DNA of 64,000 nt from Rahnella rivi (GTDB lineage: Bacteria > Pseudomonadota > Gammaproteobacteria > Enterobacterales > Enterobacteriaceae), in assembly GCF_019049655.1 (NCBI RefSeq), contig NZ_JAFMOX010000064.1:1-64000 (forward strand), given 5' to 3'. Below the pieces are notes generated by a model. It saw nothing but the letters and a program-made list of their open reading frames with translations. It was not told the origin of the DNA and did not search any database. The translations under genes were made by a program, and so were the position numbers. This document shows, piece after piece, positions 26,091 to 35,595 of the stretch. Position 1 is the first letter of the stretch; each line of letters begins with the position of its first letter.

Positions 26091-26496
26091 AAAGAGTTTT
26101 CGCTGAAATAAAGGGGGACGTTGCTTAAGCACGGCTTATACATCGTGATTTAGCAGCCAGAAATTCAAGGGCGGAGATTATACGTGGGCAAAAAATAGTC
26201 TGCTGCGGGGAATGGCTTTGGCATGCGTGAGATCAAGGTTTTCAGGCCGCAAACCCGGTTTTCCGTGATCGCCACCTCACCACTCTAAGATTTTCCTTAT
26301 GCGGAATTGCCGACTACCATGTTAGAAAGTGCATCAGAAAGCTTCAAATCGTAACTAAAGAATTTCTAACTTTAGACGTTGACCGCCACCGGGCCATCGC
26401 GAATTTTTCGCCGCCCCCTGACAGAGAGAAGCCCATTGTGACCGCATCCATTCCACGCCCTATCCTCACCTTTTCATACGCAGTGGAGAGCACTTC
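26091..26496. other. Divergent ygiQ-sulP intergenic region
   Basis: Just over 400 bases with no gene. A 6-bp inverted repeat CTAAAG-N9-CTTTAG at 26355-26375 and a TTGACC at about 26379 lie upstream of the SulP gene, but I see no convincing paired -10. Promoters for both genes must be here. Confidence 0.35.
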
Positions 26497-27996
26497 ATGA
26501 CGATAAAATCCTCTGAAAGTCTCAACATGAGTTTCCTGCGTTACGACATCCCGGCCGGGATTGTCGTGTTTCTGGTGGCGTTGCCGCTGAGCCTTGGCAT
26601 CGCCCAGGCCAGCGGATTACCCCCTTTTGTCGGCCTGCTGACCGGCGTTATCGGCGGCATCATCGTCACCCTGCTCAGCCCGTCGCGTTTTGCGGTCAGC
26701 GGACCGGCTGCCGGGCTGGTGACGATTGTGGTCGGTGCCATGGAAACGCTCGGATCCTTCTCCTCCCTGCTGCTGGCGCTGATGCTGGCGGGCGTTCTGC
26801 AAATCGTCTTTGGGATCATAAAAGCCGGACGCTTTGTTTCGCTCATCCCAGGTTCAGTGATCCAGGGCATGCTGGCGGCGATCGGTATTTTGCTGATCAT
26901 GCAGCAGATCCCGGTCGCGCTTGGCTATCAGGGTGAAGACGGATTACGCGGCATTTTTAGCGATCCGGCGTTCAGTTTCTCGCCCGCGGTTCTGATTGTC
27001 TCGGCTGTCGCCCTGCTGATTTTGTGGCTGTGGACCACACCGCCGTTTAAGCGCATCAAACTGATGACCTATGTGCCCGGCCCGCTGGTGGCGGTGTTAT
27101 GGGGAAGTCTGGCGATGATTTTCGGTGACCGCATAGTGCCGGATGCGATGCAGGCCTTGCCGCGCATTGCGCTACCGAAATTTGACAGTGTGGATGAGGT
27201 CACCTCACAGCTGGAAAAACCGAACTGGAGCGCGTGGAATAATCCGCAGATTTACGTGATTGCCGCCACGCTGGCGCTGGTCGCCAGCCTGGAAACGCTG
27301 CTCAGTCAGGAAGCGCTGAAAAAGCTGAAAGAGCAAACTCCCGCGCCTTCGCCCAACAAAGAAATGCGCGCGCAGGGGATCGGGAATCTGATCAGTGGAT
27401 TTCTCGGCGGCATGCCGATCACAGCCGTGATCGTGCGCAGCTCGGTGAACGTAAATACCGGCGCGCGCAGCAAGGTGTCGATTCTGCTTCACGGCGTGCT
27501 GTTGCTGCTGTGCGGCATGTTTTTCAGTGACATGCTCAACACCATTCCGCTGGCCTGTCTCGCGGCGGTGCTGCTGTATACCGGCTACAAACTGGCCTCA
27601 CCGGCGTTGTTCATGACCCAGTGGCGGCTTGGTCTGCCGCAGTTTCTGCCATTTATCGCCACGCTGGCCGGTATTCTGGTCTTCGGGATGCTGGCCGGGA
27701 TCGGCATCGGCCTGCTTGCGCAGTTGCTGTCGAGCACATACAAAAGTCATCACAATGCGATGCAGCTGACGCGCAACGAAAACCATTATGTAATGCGTTT
27801 TCATCAGAACCTGACGTTCCTTCATAACCCGCGTCTGCAAAGCTTGCTGGCGGAGATCCCCGATAACAGCGTGGTGCGGGTCGAACGGGAGAATGTCGGG
27901 TATATCGATCCGGATGTGAAAGCGGTGCTGTCAGATTTCGGGGCAAAAGCGCCGGATCGCAATATCACGCTGGATCGCTGGCCGGTCGGGCACTGA
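26497..27996 (+). CDS. SulP family inorganic anion transporter
   Basis: A 499-aa inner-membrane protein of the SLC26/SulP family. The family opening DIPAGIVVFLVALPLSLGIAQASG and the SGPAAGLVTIV motif are present. About 10-12 hydrophobic helices follow to about residue 415. The cytoplasmic tail is short (about 80 residues) with a STAS-like pattern (LTFLHNPRLQSLLAEIPDNSVVRVERENVGYIDPDVKAVL). Family members carry sulfate, bicarbonate or other anions; the substrate cannot be told from sequence. The ATG has GGAGAG about 7 nt upstream. Confidence 0.87.
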   Translation: MTIKSSESLNMSFLRYDIPAGIVVFLVALPLSLGIAQASGLPPFVGLLTGVIGGIIVTLLSPSRFAVSGPAAGLVTIVVGAMETLGSFSSLLLALMLAGVLQIVFGIIKAGRFVSLIPGSVIQGMLAAIGILLIMQQIPVALGYQGEDGLRGIFSDPAFSFSPAVLIVSAVALLILWLWTTPPFKRIKLMTYVPGPLVAVLWGSLAMIFGDRIVPDAMQALPRIALPKFDSVDEVTSQLEKPNWSAWNNPQIYVIAATLALVASLETLLSQEALKKLKEQTPAPSPNKEMRAQGIGNLISGFLGGMPITAVIVRSSVNVNTGARSKVSILLHGVLLLLCGMFFSDMLNTIPLACLAAVLLYTGYKLASPALFMTQWRLGLPQFLPFIATLAGILVFGMLAGIGIGLLAQLLSSTYKSHHNAMQLTRNENHYVMRFHQNLTFLHNPRLQSLLAEIPDNSVVRVERENVGYIDPDVKAVLSDFGAKAPDRNITLDRWPVGH

Positions 27997-28010
27997 TTTC
28001 TGAGCGCTGA

Positions 28011-28047
28011 AAAACAAAAGGCCTGCCGGTTTCCCGCAGGCCTTTTT
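28011..28047. terminator. Bidirectional terminator sulP / dhaKL
   Basis: An 11-bp stem AAAAGGCCTGC / GCAGGCCTTTT (28016-28026 and 28036-28046) with flanking A-run and T-run. It serves the SulP gene on the plus strand and the dihydroxyacetone kinase gene on the minus strand. Confidence 0.92.
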
Positions 28048-28064
28048 CATTTACGCAGGCAAAC

Positions 28065-29717
28065 TTATTTCTTCGCCAGCGCCTCAAACACTTTCTCGAC
28101 AGCCACCGCGCCCGGATCTTTCACTCCTTTCAGGCTGTCACTGCTCAGATAAGAAGAACGGCCGGCGTTGGCCTTCTTCATGCTGGCGGTATCTTTCGCG
28201 CCTTTGGCCGCCGCTTTGGCCGCGCCTTTCAGGGCATCTTTCTTGCCCAGCGCTTCCAGCGCCGGTTGCAGGGCGTCGATCATGGTGCGATCGCCGAGAT
28301 CGGCACCACCGTAATGCTTCATACGCTCCAGCCCGAACAGTAAGGCTTTCGGTAATTTTTCGCCCTCCTCCACTTTTTTACCGGCAGCGGTAAAGAAGAT
28401 CGACATCAGCACGCCGCTGGATCCGCCCATCACGACGGCAAGACGATCGCCCACCACCCCGAGCAGATCCGCCACATTGTTCAGCGGCAGTTTTTTCGCT
28501 TTGTTTTGTTTCTGGATATCACGGGCACCGGTGGCAAACGTCGAACCGGTATCGCCGTCACCGACTTTGGCGTCGAGTTTGTTCAGCTCATCTTCGAGAT
28601 CGGAAAGCGTCTGGGTAATGGTTTCCACGATCTTACTGACCTGCGCATTAGAAGACGCTTTTACCGTTTTCTTATCGCTGATTTTCTTGCCTTTTTTGGT
28701 CGCCAGTTTTTCCAGCTTCACCAGCGGCTGCCAGCCGGACGCCTCCACTTCTGCCAGCAGGGCTTCTTCAATGCCGCCTTTGAGCGCAATCACCGAGAGC
28801 GAGAACCCTTTCATATCCAGCGCACTGACCAGTGAAGCCGGGCCAATCAGATAACGGATCGACCCGCCGAGCGCGGAATGCACCACTTCTTTGGTGATCT
28901 GACTCATCTCCAGCGGAGAAACGCCGCCGAGGTTGTTGATCAGTACCGCCAGCTTGTCGCTTTTCTTCACATGCGGCTGGAGCTTTTCGACCAGCGTATC
29001 GACAATTTTTTTGCTGTTCTGGGTCTTCATCTTCGACACACCCGGCTCGCCGTGAATGCCTAAACCCAGCTCAACGTGGCCTGATTCGATACGTTGTTCT
29101 TCTTCATCTTCTCCGCCAGCCGGCAGGCTGCAACCGGCCGCCGCCACACCGATACTGGCGGTGGCATCAATCGCCTGCTGGGCGATTTTAGTGACATCTT
29201 TCAGAGATTTTCCCTGCTCTGCCGCGTAACCGGCAATTTTGTGCACCAGTGCGGTACCGGCGATGCCGCGTGGCTGCTTGTTGTCCGGCAGGGAAATGTC
29301 GTCAGACACCATCACCAGCTCGACGTTATAGCCCATGCCTTTGGCTTTCTCGGCGGCCAGACCGAAATTCAGACGGTCGCCGGTGTAGTTTTTGACGATC
29401 AGCAGACAGCCCGCTTTGCCGGTGACCGCCACGATTGCATTCAGCACCGCATCGACGCTCGGCGAGGCGAACACTTCGCCGCATACCGCCGCGGTCAGCA
29501 TCCCTTTGCCGATAAACCCGACGTGCGCCGGTTCGTGGCCCGAGCCACCGCCGGAGATCAGCGCAACTTTTTTCTTATCCCAGTCACGCCGCACAACGAC
29601 GCGAATGGCCGGATCGATGTCCAGTTTTGCCAGATTTTTGTAGGGAGAGGTCAGGATCACCCCTTCGATAACATCGTTAATCAGAGTCTTGCGGTCATTC
29701 ATGAAAAATTTAGACAT
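28065..29717 (-). CDS. ATP-dependent dihydroxyacetone kinase (DhaK-DhaL fusion)
   Basis: A 550-aa single-chain kinase phosphorylating dihydroxyacetone to DHAP. The DhaK part (about 1-335) has SGGGSGHEPAHVGFIG, VKNYTGDRLNFG and the substrate-binding His in LGIHGEPGVSK. A Lys-rich linker (about 340-365) leads to the DhaL ATP-binding part with AKVGDGDTGSTF, VMGGSSGVLMSIFF and LGDRTMIDALQPAL. The layout is that of the Citrobacter freundii enzyme (552 aa), not of the PTS-dependent DhaKLM system. AAGGA lies about 10 nt before the ATG. Confidence 0.92.
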   Translation of the reverse strand: MSKFFMNDRKTLINDVIEGVILTSPYKNLAKLDIDPAIRVVVRRDWDKKKVALISGGGSGHEPAHVGFIGKGMLTAAVCGEVFASPSVDAVLNAIVAVTGKAGCLLIVKNYTGDRLNFGLAAEKAKGMGYNVELVMVSDDISLPDNKQPRGIAGTALVHKIAGYAAEQGKSLKDVTKIAQQAIDATASIGVAAAGCSLPAGGEDEEEQRIESGHVELGLGIHGEPGVSKMKTQNSKKIVDTLVEKLQPHVKKSDKLAVLINNLGGVSPLEMSQITKEVVHSALGGSIRYLIGPASLVSALDMKGFSLSVIALKGGIEEALLAEVEASGWQPLVKLEKLATKKGKKISDKKTVKASSNAQVSKIVETITQTLSDLEDELNKLDAKVGDGDTGSTFATGARDIQKQNKAKKLPLNNVADLLGVVGDRLAVVMGGSSGVLMSIFFTAAGKKVEEGEKLPKALLFGLERMKHYGGADLGDRTMIDALQPALEALGKKDALKGAAKAAAKGAKDTASMKKANAGRSSYLSSDSLKGVKDPGAVAVEKVFEALAKK

Positions 29718-29820
29718 GCCGGACGTTTCCTTTTAACTGTTTTCCAAGTGTTTTGAGGGACTACATAAATTTTTTGATAACCAAAACATAGCACAGGAGG
29801 AAAATCGGGAAGGAGACGAG

Positions 29821-29840
29821 AAAGGCGGTTTCCCGCCTTT
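29821..29840 (-). terminator. Terminator after sdaB
   Basis: An 8-bp stem AAAGGCGG / CCGCCTTT with a 4-nt TTTC loop, 23 bp beyond the sdaB stop on the minus strand. The U-run is short and partly inside the stem. Confidence 0.6.
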
Positions 29841-29862
29841 TAGGAAATATGAAGGAAAGAGA

Positions 29863-31230
29863 TCAGTTACAAGCCAGGACTTTTATCGCCAGACCACCGG
29901 TAGACGTTTCACGGTATTTCGAGTTCATGTCCTTACCGGTTTCGTACATGGTTTCGATGACTTTATCGAGACACACGCGCGGCTCGCTGGTGCGGCGCAG
30001 TGCCATACGCGATGCGTTGACCGCTTTCACCGCAGAGATGGCATTACGTTCGATGCACGGCACCTGAACCTGTCCGGCCAGCGGATCGCAGGTCAGCCCG
30101 AGGTGGTGCTCCATCGCGATTTCTGCCGCCATAAATACCTGCGCGGTGCTGCCGCCCAGCAACTCGGTCAGACCCGCTGCCGCCATGGAACAGGCCACGC
30201 CGACCTCGCCCTGACAACCGACTTCTGCACCGGAAATTGACGCATTCATCTTAAACAGAATGCCGACCGCGCCAGATGCGAGGAAGAAACGGCTGTACGA
30301 ATCAGGGCTTATCGGGCGGATAAACTGATCGTAATAGGTCAGCACCGCAGGAATGATGCCGCACGCGCCGTTAGTGGGTGCAGTGACCACGCGGCCACCG
30401 GCGGCATTTTCTTCGTTCACCGCCATCGCGTACATATTGATCCAGTCCACCACGCCCATCGGGTCGACATTATTTTTGTCCTGCGTCACCAGTATGCGGC
30501 GCAGTGCGGCGGCGCGGCGGTTGATTTTCATCGGCCCCGGCAGCAGCCCTTCGGTGTGAATTCCGCGGGTAATGCCTTCGCTCATGACATTCCAGATCGC
30601 CGCAAAATGTTCGCTGATTTCCACGCGCGAATGGCCCGCCAGTTCGTTTTGCAGCATCAGCGCGGAGAGCGACAGGCCGGTGTCGGTGCAGTGTTTTTGC
30701 AAATCACTGGCCGAGCGGAACGGATACGGACGCACGACAGGGTTTTCATCCTGTAGCCCGAATTTGCTGGCTTCGACGATAAAGCCGCCGCCAATGGAGT
30801 AATACGTTTGTGTGTACAGCAGATCATCGCCGTTAAAGGCGCTGATGGACATGCCGTTTTCATGCAGCGGCAGATTACCGGTGTGGAAATTCATGCCTGA
30901 ATTCGCCGGGAAATCGACCTCTTTGGCGCCCTTGCCGAGCATCAGACGTCCGGTGGCTTCAACCTGACGAATAAACCCAGGAATCGCATCAATATCAACG
31001 TCATCCGGCATATTTCCGGCCAGCCCCATAATGATGGCCAGATCGGTGTGGTGACCTTTACCGGTCAAAGATAAAGACCCGTAAACATCTACCACCACGC
31101 GGGTGGTCTGTGCGAGATGACCTAAAGAAATAAGTTCATCAGTGAATATTTTCCCGGCTTTCATCGGGCCAACAGTATGCGAACTGGAAGGACCAATACC
31201 AATTTTGAAAATATCGAAGACGCTGATCAC
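29863..31230 (-). CDS. sdaB: L-serine ammonia-lyase
   Basis: This enzyme deaminates L-serine to pyruvate and ammonia with an oxygen-sensitive 4Fe-4S cluster. GIGPSSSHTVGPMKAG is at the N-terminus. Cluster cysteines lie in VGCQGEVGVACSM and LTCDPLAGQVQVPC. I choose the GTG at 31230: GGAG lies 8 nt upstream and the product is 455 aa, the length of E. coli SdaB. The ATG four codons earlier has no ribosome site. It follows sdaC by 103 bp, as in the E. coli sdaCB operon, so SdaB is more likely than SdaA. Confidence 0.95.
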   Translation of the reverse strand: MISVFDIFKIGIGPSSSHTVGPMKAGKIFTDELISLGHLAQTTRVVVDVYGSLSLTGKGHHTDLAIIMGLAGNMPDDVDIDAIPGFIRQVEATGRLMLGKGAKEVDFPANSGMNFHTGNLPLHENGMSISAFNGDDLLYTQTYYSIGGGFIVEASKFGLQDENPVVRPYPFRSASDLQKHCTDTGLSLSALMLQNELAGHSRVEISEHFAAIWNVMSEGITRGIHTEGLLPGPMKINRRAAALRRILVTQDKNNVDPMGVVDWINMYAMAVNEENAAGGRVVTAPTNGACGIIPAVLTYYDQFIRPISPDSYSRFFLASGAVGILFKMNASISGAEVGCQGEVGVACSMAAAGLTELLGGSTAQVFMAAEIAMEHHLGLTCDPLAGQVQVPCIERNAISAVKAVNASRMALRRTSEPRVCLDKVIETMYETGKDMNSKYRETSTGGLAIKVLACN

Positions 31231-31292
31231 GGTGGACTCCATGTCTGAATAGGATTACGGGAAATAACAGGAAAAGAGGTGCAGGAAACAGC

Positions 31293-31312
31293 GAGCGGGA
31301 ATATTCCCGCTC
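31293..31312. other. 20-bp perfect palindrome between sdaC and sdaB
   Basis: GAGCGGGAATATTCCCGCTC is fully palindromic and can fold as an 8-bp stem with loop ATAT. On the minus strand it is followed only by GCTGTTTCC, so read-through from sdaC to sdaB is expected. It may be an attenuating or mRNA-stabilising hairpin. Confidence 0.5.
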
Positions 31313-31333
31313 ACTTTACTTCGGTTTTAATGA

Positions 31334-32617
31334 TTAACCAATCAGGCTAAATACAATGGCTGACATAGCAATCAGACCCATAATTACCACGAAAACATTA
31401 CTGATGTGGCCGCTGTATTTTCTCATTGCCGGAACTTTACGAATGGCATACATAGGCATCAGGAATAATAACATCGCAATAATCGGGCCGCCGAGGGTTT
31501 CAATCATACCCAGAATACTTGGGTTGAGCGTAGCAACCGCCCAGGCCGTGACTAACATGAAGATGCCGGTATAACGGTTGAGCTTAGGTAATGGAATTGT
31601 TTTCCCTTTGCTGCGCAGTGATTTAATCACCATGCCGTTAAAACCTTCACGTGCACCGAGATAATGCCCGAGGAAAGATTTGGTAATTGCAATAAAGGCA
31701 ATAAATGGAGCGATATATTCAATCACCGGGTTAGAGAAATGGTTGGCTAAATACGACAGAATAGAAACGTTCTGCGCTTTGGCTTCCATCAGGTCTGCCG
31801 GAGAGAGGCTCAGGACGCAGCTGAAGACGAAGAACATCACCGTCAGCACCATCATGATGTGGCTAAATGCCAGAATGCGTGAGCATTTTTTCTCAGCGTC
31901 GTCGCCGTACTCTTTACGTTTTGCGACCGCAAAAGAAGAGATAATTGGCGAGTGGTTGAAGGAGAACACCATCACCGGAATAACCAGCCACAGGGTCATC
32001 AGCATGCCGTGCCCTACGCCGTTACCGGACAGGGAGACATTCTCAAAGACTGTGGTGTTCCAGTTTGGGATCAGGTACAGCGCCAGCGCCATTAATACCG
32101 CAACGAACGGGAAGACTAAAATGCTCATCGCTTTGACGATCAGATCCTGACCGAAATGCACCAGCGTCATTAAGCCTAACAACAATACCAGCGACAATAA
32201 TGCGCGCGGAGGTGCTGTCAGATGCATCTGATGAGTAATAAAGCTCTCAACGGTATTGGTGATAGCAACGCTATAAACCAACAGGATCGGGTAAATCGCG
32301 AAGAAATAAAGCAGCGTAATTAGCTTACCGGCGGAAATACCAAAATGCTCTTCCACCACTTCGGTAATATCTTCACCGGCATTCTTCCCTGATAAAACAA
32401 ATCGGGTTAATCCGCGGTGAGCGAAAAACGTCATTGGAAATGCCAGGATAGCCATAATAATTAACGGTATTAATCCGCCAATACCGGCATTAATCGGTAA
32501 GAAAAGAACACCTGCTCCAATTGCTGTTCCGTACAGACCCAACATCCACATGGTATCGGTTTTACGCCAGGAACTGACTGACTCTTTAGACAGCGTTCCA
32601 ATAGTTGTGTTATCCAT
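31334..32617 (-). CDS. sdaC: Serine/proton symporter
   Basis: A 427-aa transporter of the HAAAP family with about 11 membrane helices, collinear with E. coli SdaC (429). Characteristic segments are TMWMLGLYGTAIGAGVLFLP (first helix), FNHSPIISSFAVAKRKEYG and KSFLGHYLGAREGFNG. It imports serine, which the downstream SdaB deaminates. The ATG has GAGGG about 5 nt upstream. Confidence 0.95.
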   Translation of the reverse strand: MDNTTIGTLSKESVSSWRKTDTMWMLGLYGTAIGAGVLFLPINAGIGGLIPLIIMAILAFPMTFFAHRGLTRFVLSGKNAGEDITEVVEEHFGISAGKLITLLYFFAIYPILLVYSVAITNTVESFITHQMHLTAPPRALLSLVLLLGLMTLVHFGQDLIVKAMSILVFPFVAVLMALALYLIPNWNTTVFENVSLSGNGVGHGMLMTLWLVIPVMVFSFNHSPIISSFAVAKRKEYGDDAEKKCSRILAFSHIMMVLTVMFFVFSCVLSLSPADLMEAKAQNVSILSYLANHFSNPVIEYIAPFIAFIAITKSFLGHYLGAREGFNGMVIKSLRSKGKTIPLPKLNRYTGIFMLVTAWAVATLNPSILGMIETLGGPIIAMLLFLMPMYAIRKVPAMRKYSGHISNVFVVIMGLIAMSAIVFSLIG

Positions 32618-33200
32618 AATCCCTCAATGCTTATTTATAAAGTAATTCGTTTTCCCCAGAATGGTTGATGTTTTTTTCACTGCACCCGTCATCAAAAAAA
32701 CCATCCTGACGGATAAAACATACCATTAATGCGGGCATGATACCTATCCGTAGCATAAAAATCTGGGTAACCGCGTGGCTTTGAGATCATGGTCACGAAT
32801 ATCCTAAAATAGCCGCCTAATATTCCTTTAAATTCCAAACCATTAACATTTTCTCCAATTTAATTTCATCAAAAGGAGAGGCTGATAACATTATTCTTAA
32901 CGAATTATTTGTTATCGCCGTGACTATTATTTAATTAACGGTTGAAATACAAACAAGTTGGATTATTTAACGGCTTAGCCAGACAAAATATATGTTCAAT
33001 AAATAAACAATGCGAAAACGAATTACATTAAGACTTCTTCAGTATTCCCTGTTGTGTCTGCCGCCATGTCAACAAATCAGCACAATTATGCCGGTTTACG
33101 GGCAGATAAATTTTTTACTGACGCTTTCAGAAGTATTGCCGATAAAGTTATTCTTACGCCGGTGAAACAATTTTAACCGGATGAATCGCAGAGCGAGCCC
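32618..33200. other. sdaC-yfiR divergent intergenic region
   Basis: About 580 A+T-rich bases without a gene, carrying promoters for sdaC (minus) and yfiR (plus). Apart from the CRP-like site listed separately I recognise no further element. Confidence 0.4.
32782..32797 (-). promoter_or_regulatory. Possible CRP site upstream of sdaC
   Basis: TGAGA-N6-TCACG matches eight of ten CRP core positions, about 165 bp upstream of the sdaC start. sdaC is CRP-activated in E. coli. The distance leaves room for a promoter with a leader, but no -10 was assigned. Confidence 0.4.
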
Positions 33201-33794
33201 ATGGACAAAGCCCGACATTCTTTTTGCCTGTCAGTGAAGACGCATAACCGCCGGTTATTCAAGGCGATGTACGGCTTTGCCATGCTCATTTTTCTCACTA
33301 TCGCCCCGCTGACGCAAAGCGTGGCAGAAACACATGATGACGTGGCGCAGGAGGCGAGCGTCGCCCAGACCGTTAACGGGATCCTCAGCTATTCGCGCTG
33401 GCCCGCCGGGGAGGCCTCTTCAACTGCGTTGCGGCTTTGCATCATTCCCCCGGTAGAATTTGCGGCGCAGTTAACGCCCGATGGCAGTGCTTTCTCCGGC
33501 AGACCGCTCAACGTGATGACTTACCCTTTCGACAGCCCGATGCTGGCGACGCAATGTGACGCCATTTACTCCGGCTACACCTCGCCGGAACAGCAGGCAG
33601 ATTTAAACCAGCGACTCACAGGCCACGCGGTACTGACCATCAGTGAGCAGGATGACGGTTGTGCATTACTCAATGCCTTTTGTCTGGTGATCACCCCTCA
33701 ACATACCGGGTTTAAATTGAACCTGGATACGCTGTCACGCAGCGGCGTGCGGGTAAATCCCGCCGTATTACAACTTGCCAGGGAAAAGGAGTAA
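33201..33794 (+). CDS. yfiR: Periplasmic regulator YfiR (DUF4154)
   Basis: A 197-aa precursor. A signal peptide covers about residues 20-42 (FKAMYGFAMLIFLTIAPLTQ, cleavage near SVAE), preceded by a basic stretch. The mature part resembles YfiR: VNGILSYSRWP, LRLCIIPP, FCLVITPQ and NLDTLSRSGVRVNPAVLQLA. Four cysteines could form the two conserved disulfides. In Pseudomonas and E. coli YfiR represses the cyclase YfiN from the periplasm. The start may be later (MYGFAML), which would match the E. coli length of 172. It is 2 bp from yfiN. Confidence 0.9.
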   Translation: MDKARHSFCLSVKTHNRRLFKAMYGFAMLIFLTIAPLTQSVAETHDDVAQEASVAQTVNGILSYSRWPAGEASSTALRLCIIPPVEFAAQLTPDGSAFSGRPLNVMTYPFDSPMLATQCDAIYSGYTSPEQQADLNQRLTGHAVLTISEQDDGCALLNAFCLVITPQHTGFKLNLDTLSRSGVRVNPAVLQLAREKE

Positions 33795-33796
33795 CG

Positions 33797-35080
33797 ATGA
33801 AGAATAAAACTATTCCTGTTCCTGAGGTTGAACAGCCGCGCCCGCGTAAAACCCTGGGCGCTGCGCTCAACCGCATCCACGTTATTGTGATTTTGACGGC
33901 GATCGGCCTGGCGGGCTTTTTACTGACTTTACTGGCGCTGATTGCCCTGCGCTCACATGCGGAAAGTAATCTGCAGCTGACCGCGCGTGCGATCAGCTAC
34001 ACCACAGAAGCCGCGCTGGTGTTTAACGATGCCTCTGCCGCCCATGATTCGCTGATTTTTATTGCCGACCGGGGAGATTTCTCGCAGGCGAAAATCCTGA
34101 CCCCGGCGGGCAATACCTTCGCCGAATGGCAACGCCCGACGGAAGGGAACTGGGACAAACTGGGGCAGTTCATCGGACATCTTGCTTTCCCGGATCCGGT
34201 GACGCTGCCGGTCATTCATTCCGGTTCGGTGATCGGCACCGTCTGGCTTACCGGTAACGGCACCAGCCTGCTCGGCTTCCTGCTGGAGACAGTGCTCAGC
34301 CTGATTGGCTGCCTGGTTCTGACGGCGCTGGTTGCGCTCTATTTCTCGCGGCGGATGCAAAAAGGCATCGTGGACGCACTCGGCCATATCACGCGGGTTA
34401 CCCACGAAGTGAGCGCTAACCGCTCCTTTAATCTGCGCGTCCCTTCCGCGCCGGTTGCCGAACTGCATACGCTGAGTCAGGACTTCAACAGCCTGCTGAC
34501 GGAGCTGGAAGCCTGGGAAAATCACATGAAAAACGAGAACGTATCCCTGACCAAAAAAGCGTTGCACGACGGCCTGACCGGTCTGCATAATCGCGCGTTC
34601 TTTATTGATACCCTCAATCAGTGCTTCAATCCGATGCGCCCGCCGCTGTCTCTGGCACTGCTGTTTATTGATGTCGATAACTTCAAAGAGATCAACGATT
34701 CACTCGGCCATGCGGCGGGGGATCGGGTGCTGATGGTGATTGGCGAACGTCTGTCGAAGACCCTGCGCGAAGGCGATGTGCTGGCGCGCCTGGGTGGCGA
34801 TGAGTTTGCCATTCTGCTTGACCCGATGAACTCTACCGCCGAATCGGTGGCCTTTGCCGAACGCATTGTCGATACCATGAAAACGCCGGTGATATTGCTC
34901 AACAACAAGACGCTGGATGTTTCGCTGAGTATTGGTATCGCGCTGTCACCTTCACAGGCACACAGCGCTAAAGAGTTACTGGAAAAAGCCGATGAAGCGA
35001 TGTACCGCTCGAAAAAAATATCAGGCAGCTGCTGGCATGTTTCAACAGGCATGCCGCTGACCGTCGTGACGAAAGACTAA
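33797..35080 (+). CDS. dgcN: Diguanylate cyclase YfiN/DgcN
   Basis: A 427-aa inner-membrane cyclase (E. coli 408). Helix 1 is at about 27-51, a periplasmic PAS-like/CHASE8 domain runs to about 150, and helix 2 is at about 155-182. A HAMP linker is followed by the GGDEF domain with GGDEF at about residue 332 and FIDVDNFKEINDS as the metal site. The I-site RxxD (REGD) lies five residues before it, so product inhibition is expected. YfiR keeps it off; YfiB relieves this. Confidence 0.94.
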   Translation: MKNKTIPVPEVEQPRPRKTLGAALNRIHVIVILTAIGLAGFLLTLLALIALRSHAESNLQLTARAISYTTEAALVFNDASAAHDSLIFIADRGDFSQAKILTPAGNTFAEWQRPTEGNWDKLGQFIGHLAFPDPVTLPVIHSGSVIGTVWLTGNGTSLLGFLLETVLSLIGCLVLTALVALYFSRRMQKGIVDALGHITRVTHEVSANRSFNLRVPSAPVAELHTLSQDFNSLLTELEAWENHMKNENVSLTKKALHDGLTGLHNRAFFIDTLNQCFNPMRPPLSLALLFIDVDNFKEINDSLGHAAGDRVLMVIGERLSKTLREGDVLARLGGDEFAILLDPMNSTAESVAFAERIVDTMKTPVILLNNKTLDVSLSIGIALSPSQAHSAKELLEKADEAMYRSKKISGSCWHVSTGMPLTVVTKD

Positions 35081-35097
35081 AAGGAGTTAACACCACC

Positions 35098-35595
35098 ATG
35101 CACGCGTATCACACATTGAAAACCTGGTATCAGTTCGCCGCGATGGGACTGTGCATTTTGCTGCTGGCCGCCTGCCAGACCAAACCCGCCGGACTCACTG
35201 CGGAACAAATCGCTGTTTTGCAAAAAAATGGCTTCACGCAGACGGCCGCAGGCTGGGAACTGGGTCTGGATGCGAAAGTGCTGTTTGGTAACAATCAGGC
35301 GACGCTTTCACCGGAAAGTGAAAAAACGGTCGAAAAACTTGCCAGCGATTTGCTGCATGTTGGCCTGATGAAAGTGAATCTCGACGGCCACACCGACAAC
35401 TACGGTGATGTCGGCTACAACAACGATCTGTCACTGCGCCGCGCCAACACCGTCGCCGCGGCCTTTGCTCAGGCCGGCATGCCACGCGCCAATATTCACA
35501 CGCGCGGATTAGGCCAGAGCCAGCCGGTCGCCAGCAATAAAACGCAGGAAGGACGCGCGCAGAACCGTCGGGTGTCTGTGATTATTGTGGTGTAG
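35098..35595 (+). CDS. yfiB: OmpA-like lipoprotein YfiB
   Basis: A 165-aa lipoprotein. The signal peptide ends with the lipobox LLAAC (Cys at about residue 26). The C-terminal OmpA domain has peptidoglycan-binding motifs NLDGHTDNYGDVGYNNDLSL and RRAN. In the YfiBNR system YfiB at the outer membrane sequesters YfiR and so releases YfiN. It is 17 bp from dgcN. Its stop codon abuts the convergent stop of the LysR gene with no gap. Confidence 0.93.
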   Translation: MHAYHTLKTWYQFAAMGLCILLLAACQTKPAGLTAEQIAVLQKNGFTQTAAGWELGLDAKVLFGNNQATLSPESEKTVEKLASDLLHVGLMKVNLDGHTDNYGDVGYNNDLSLRRANTVAAAFAQAGMPRANIHTRGLGQSQPVASNKTQEGRAQNRRVSVIIVV

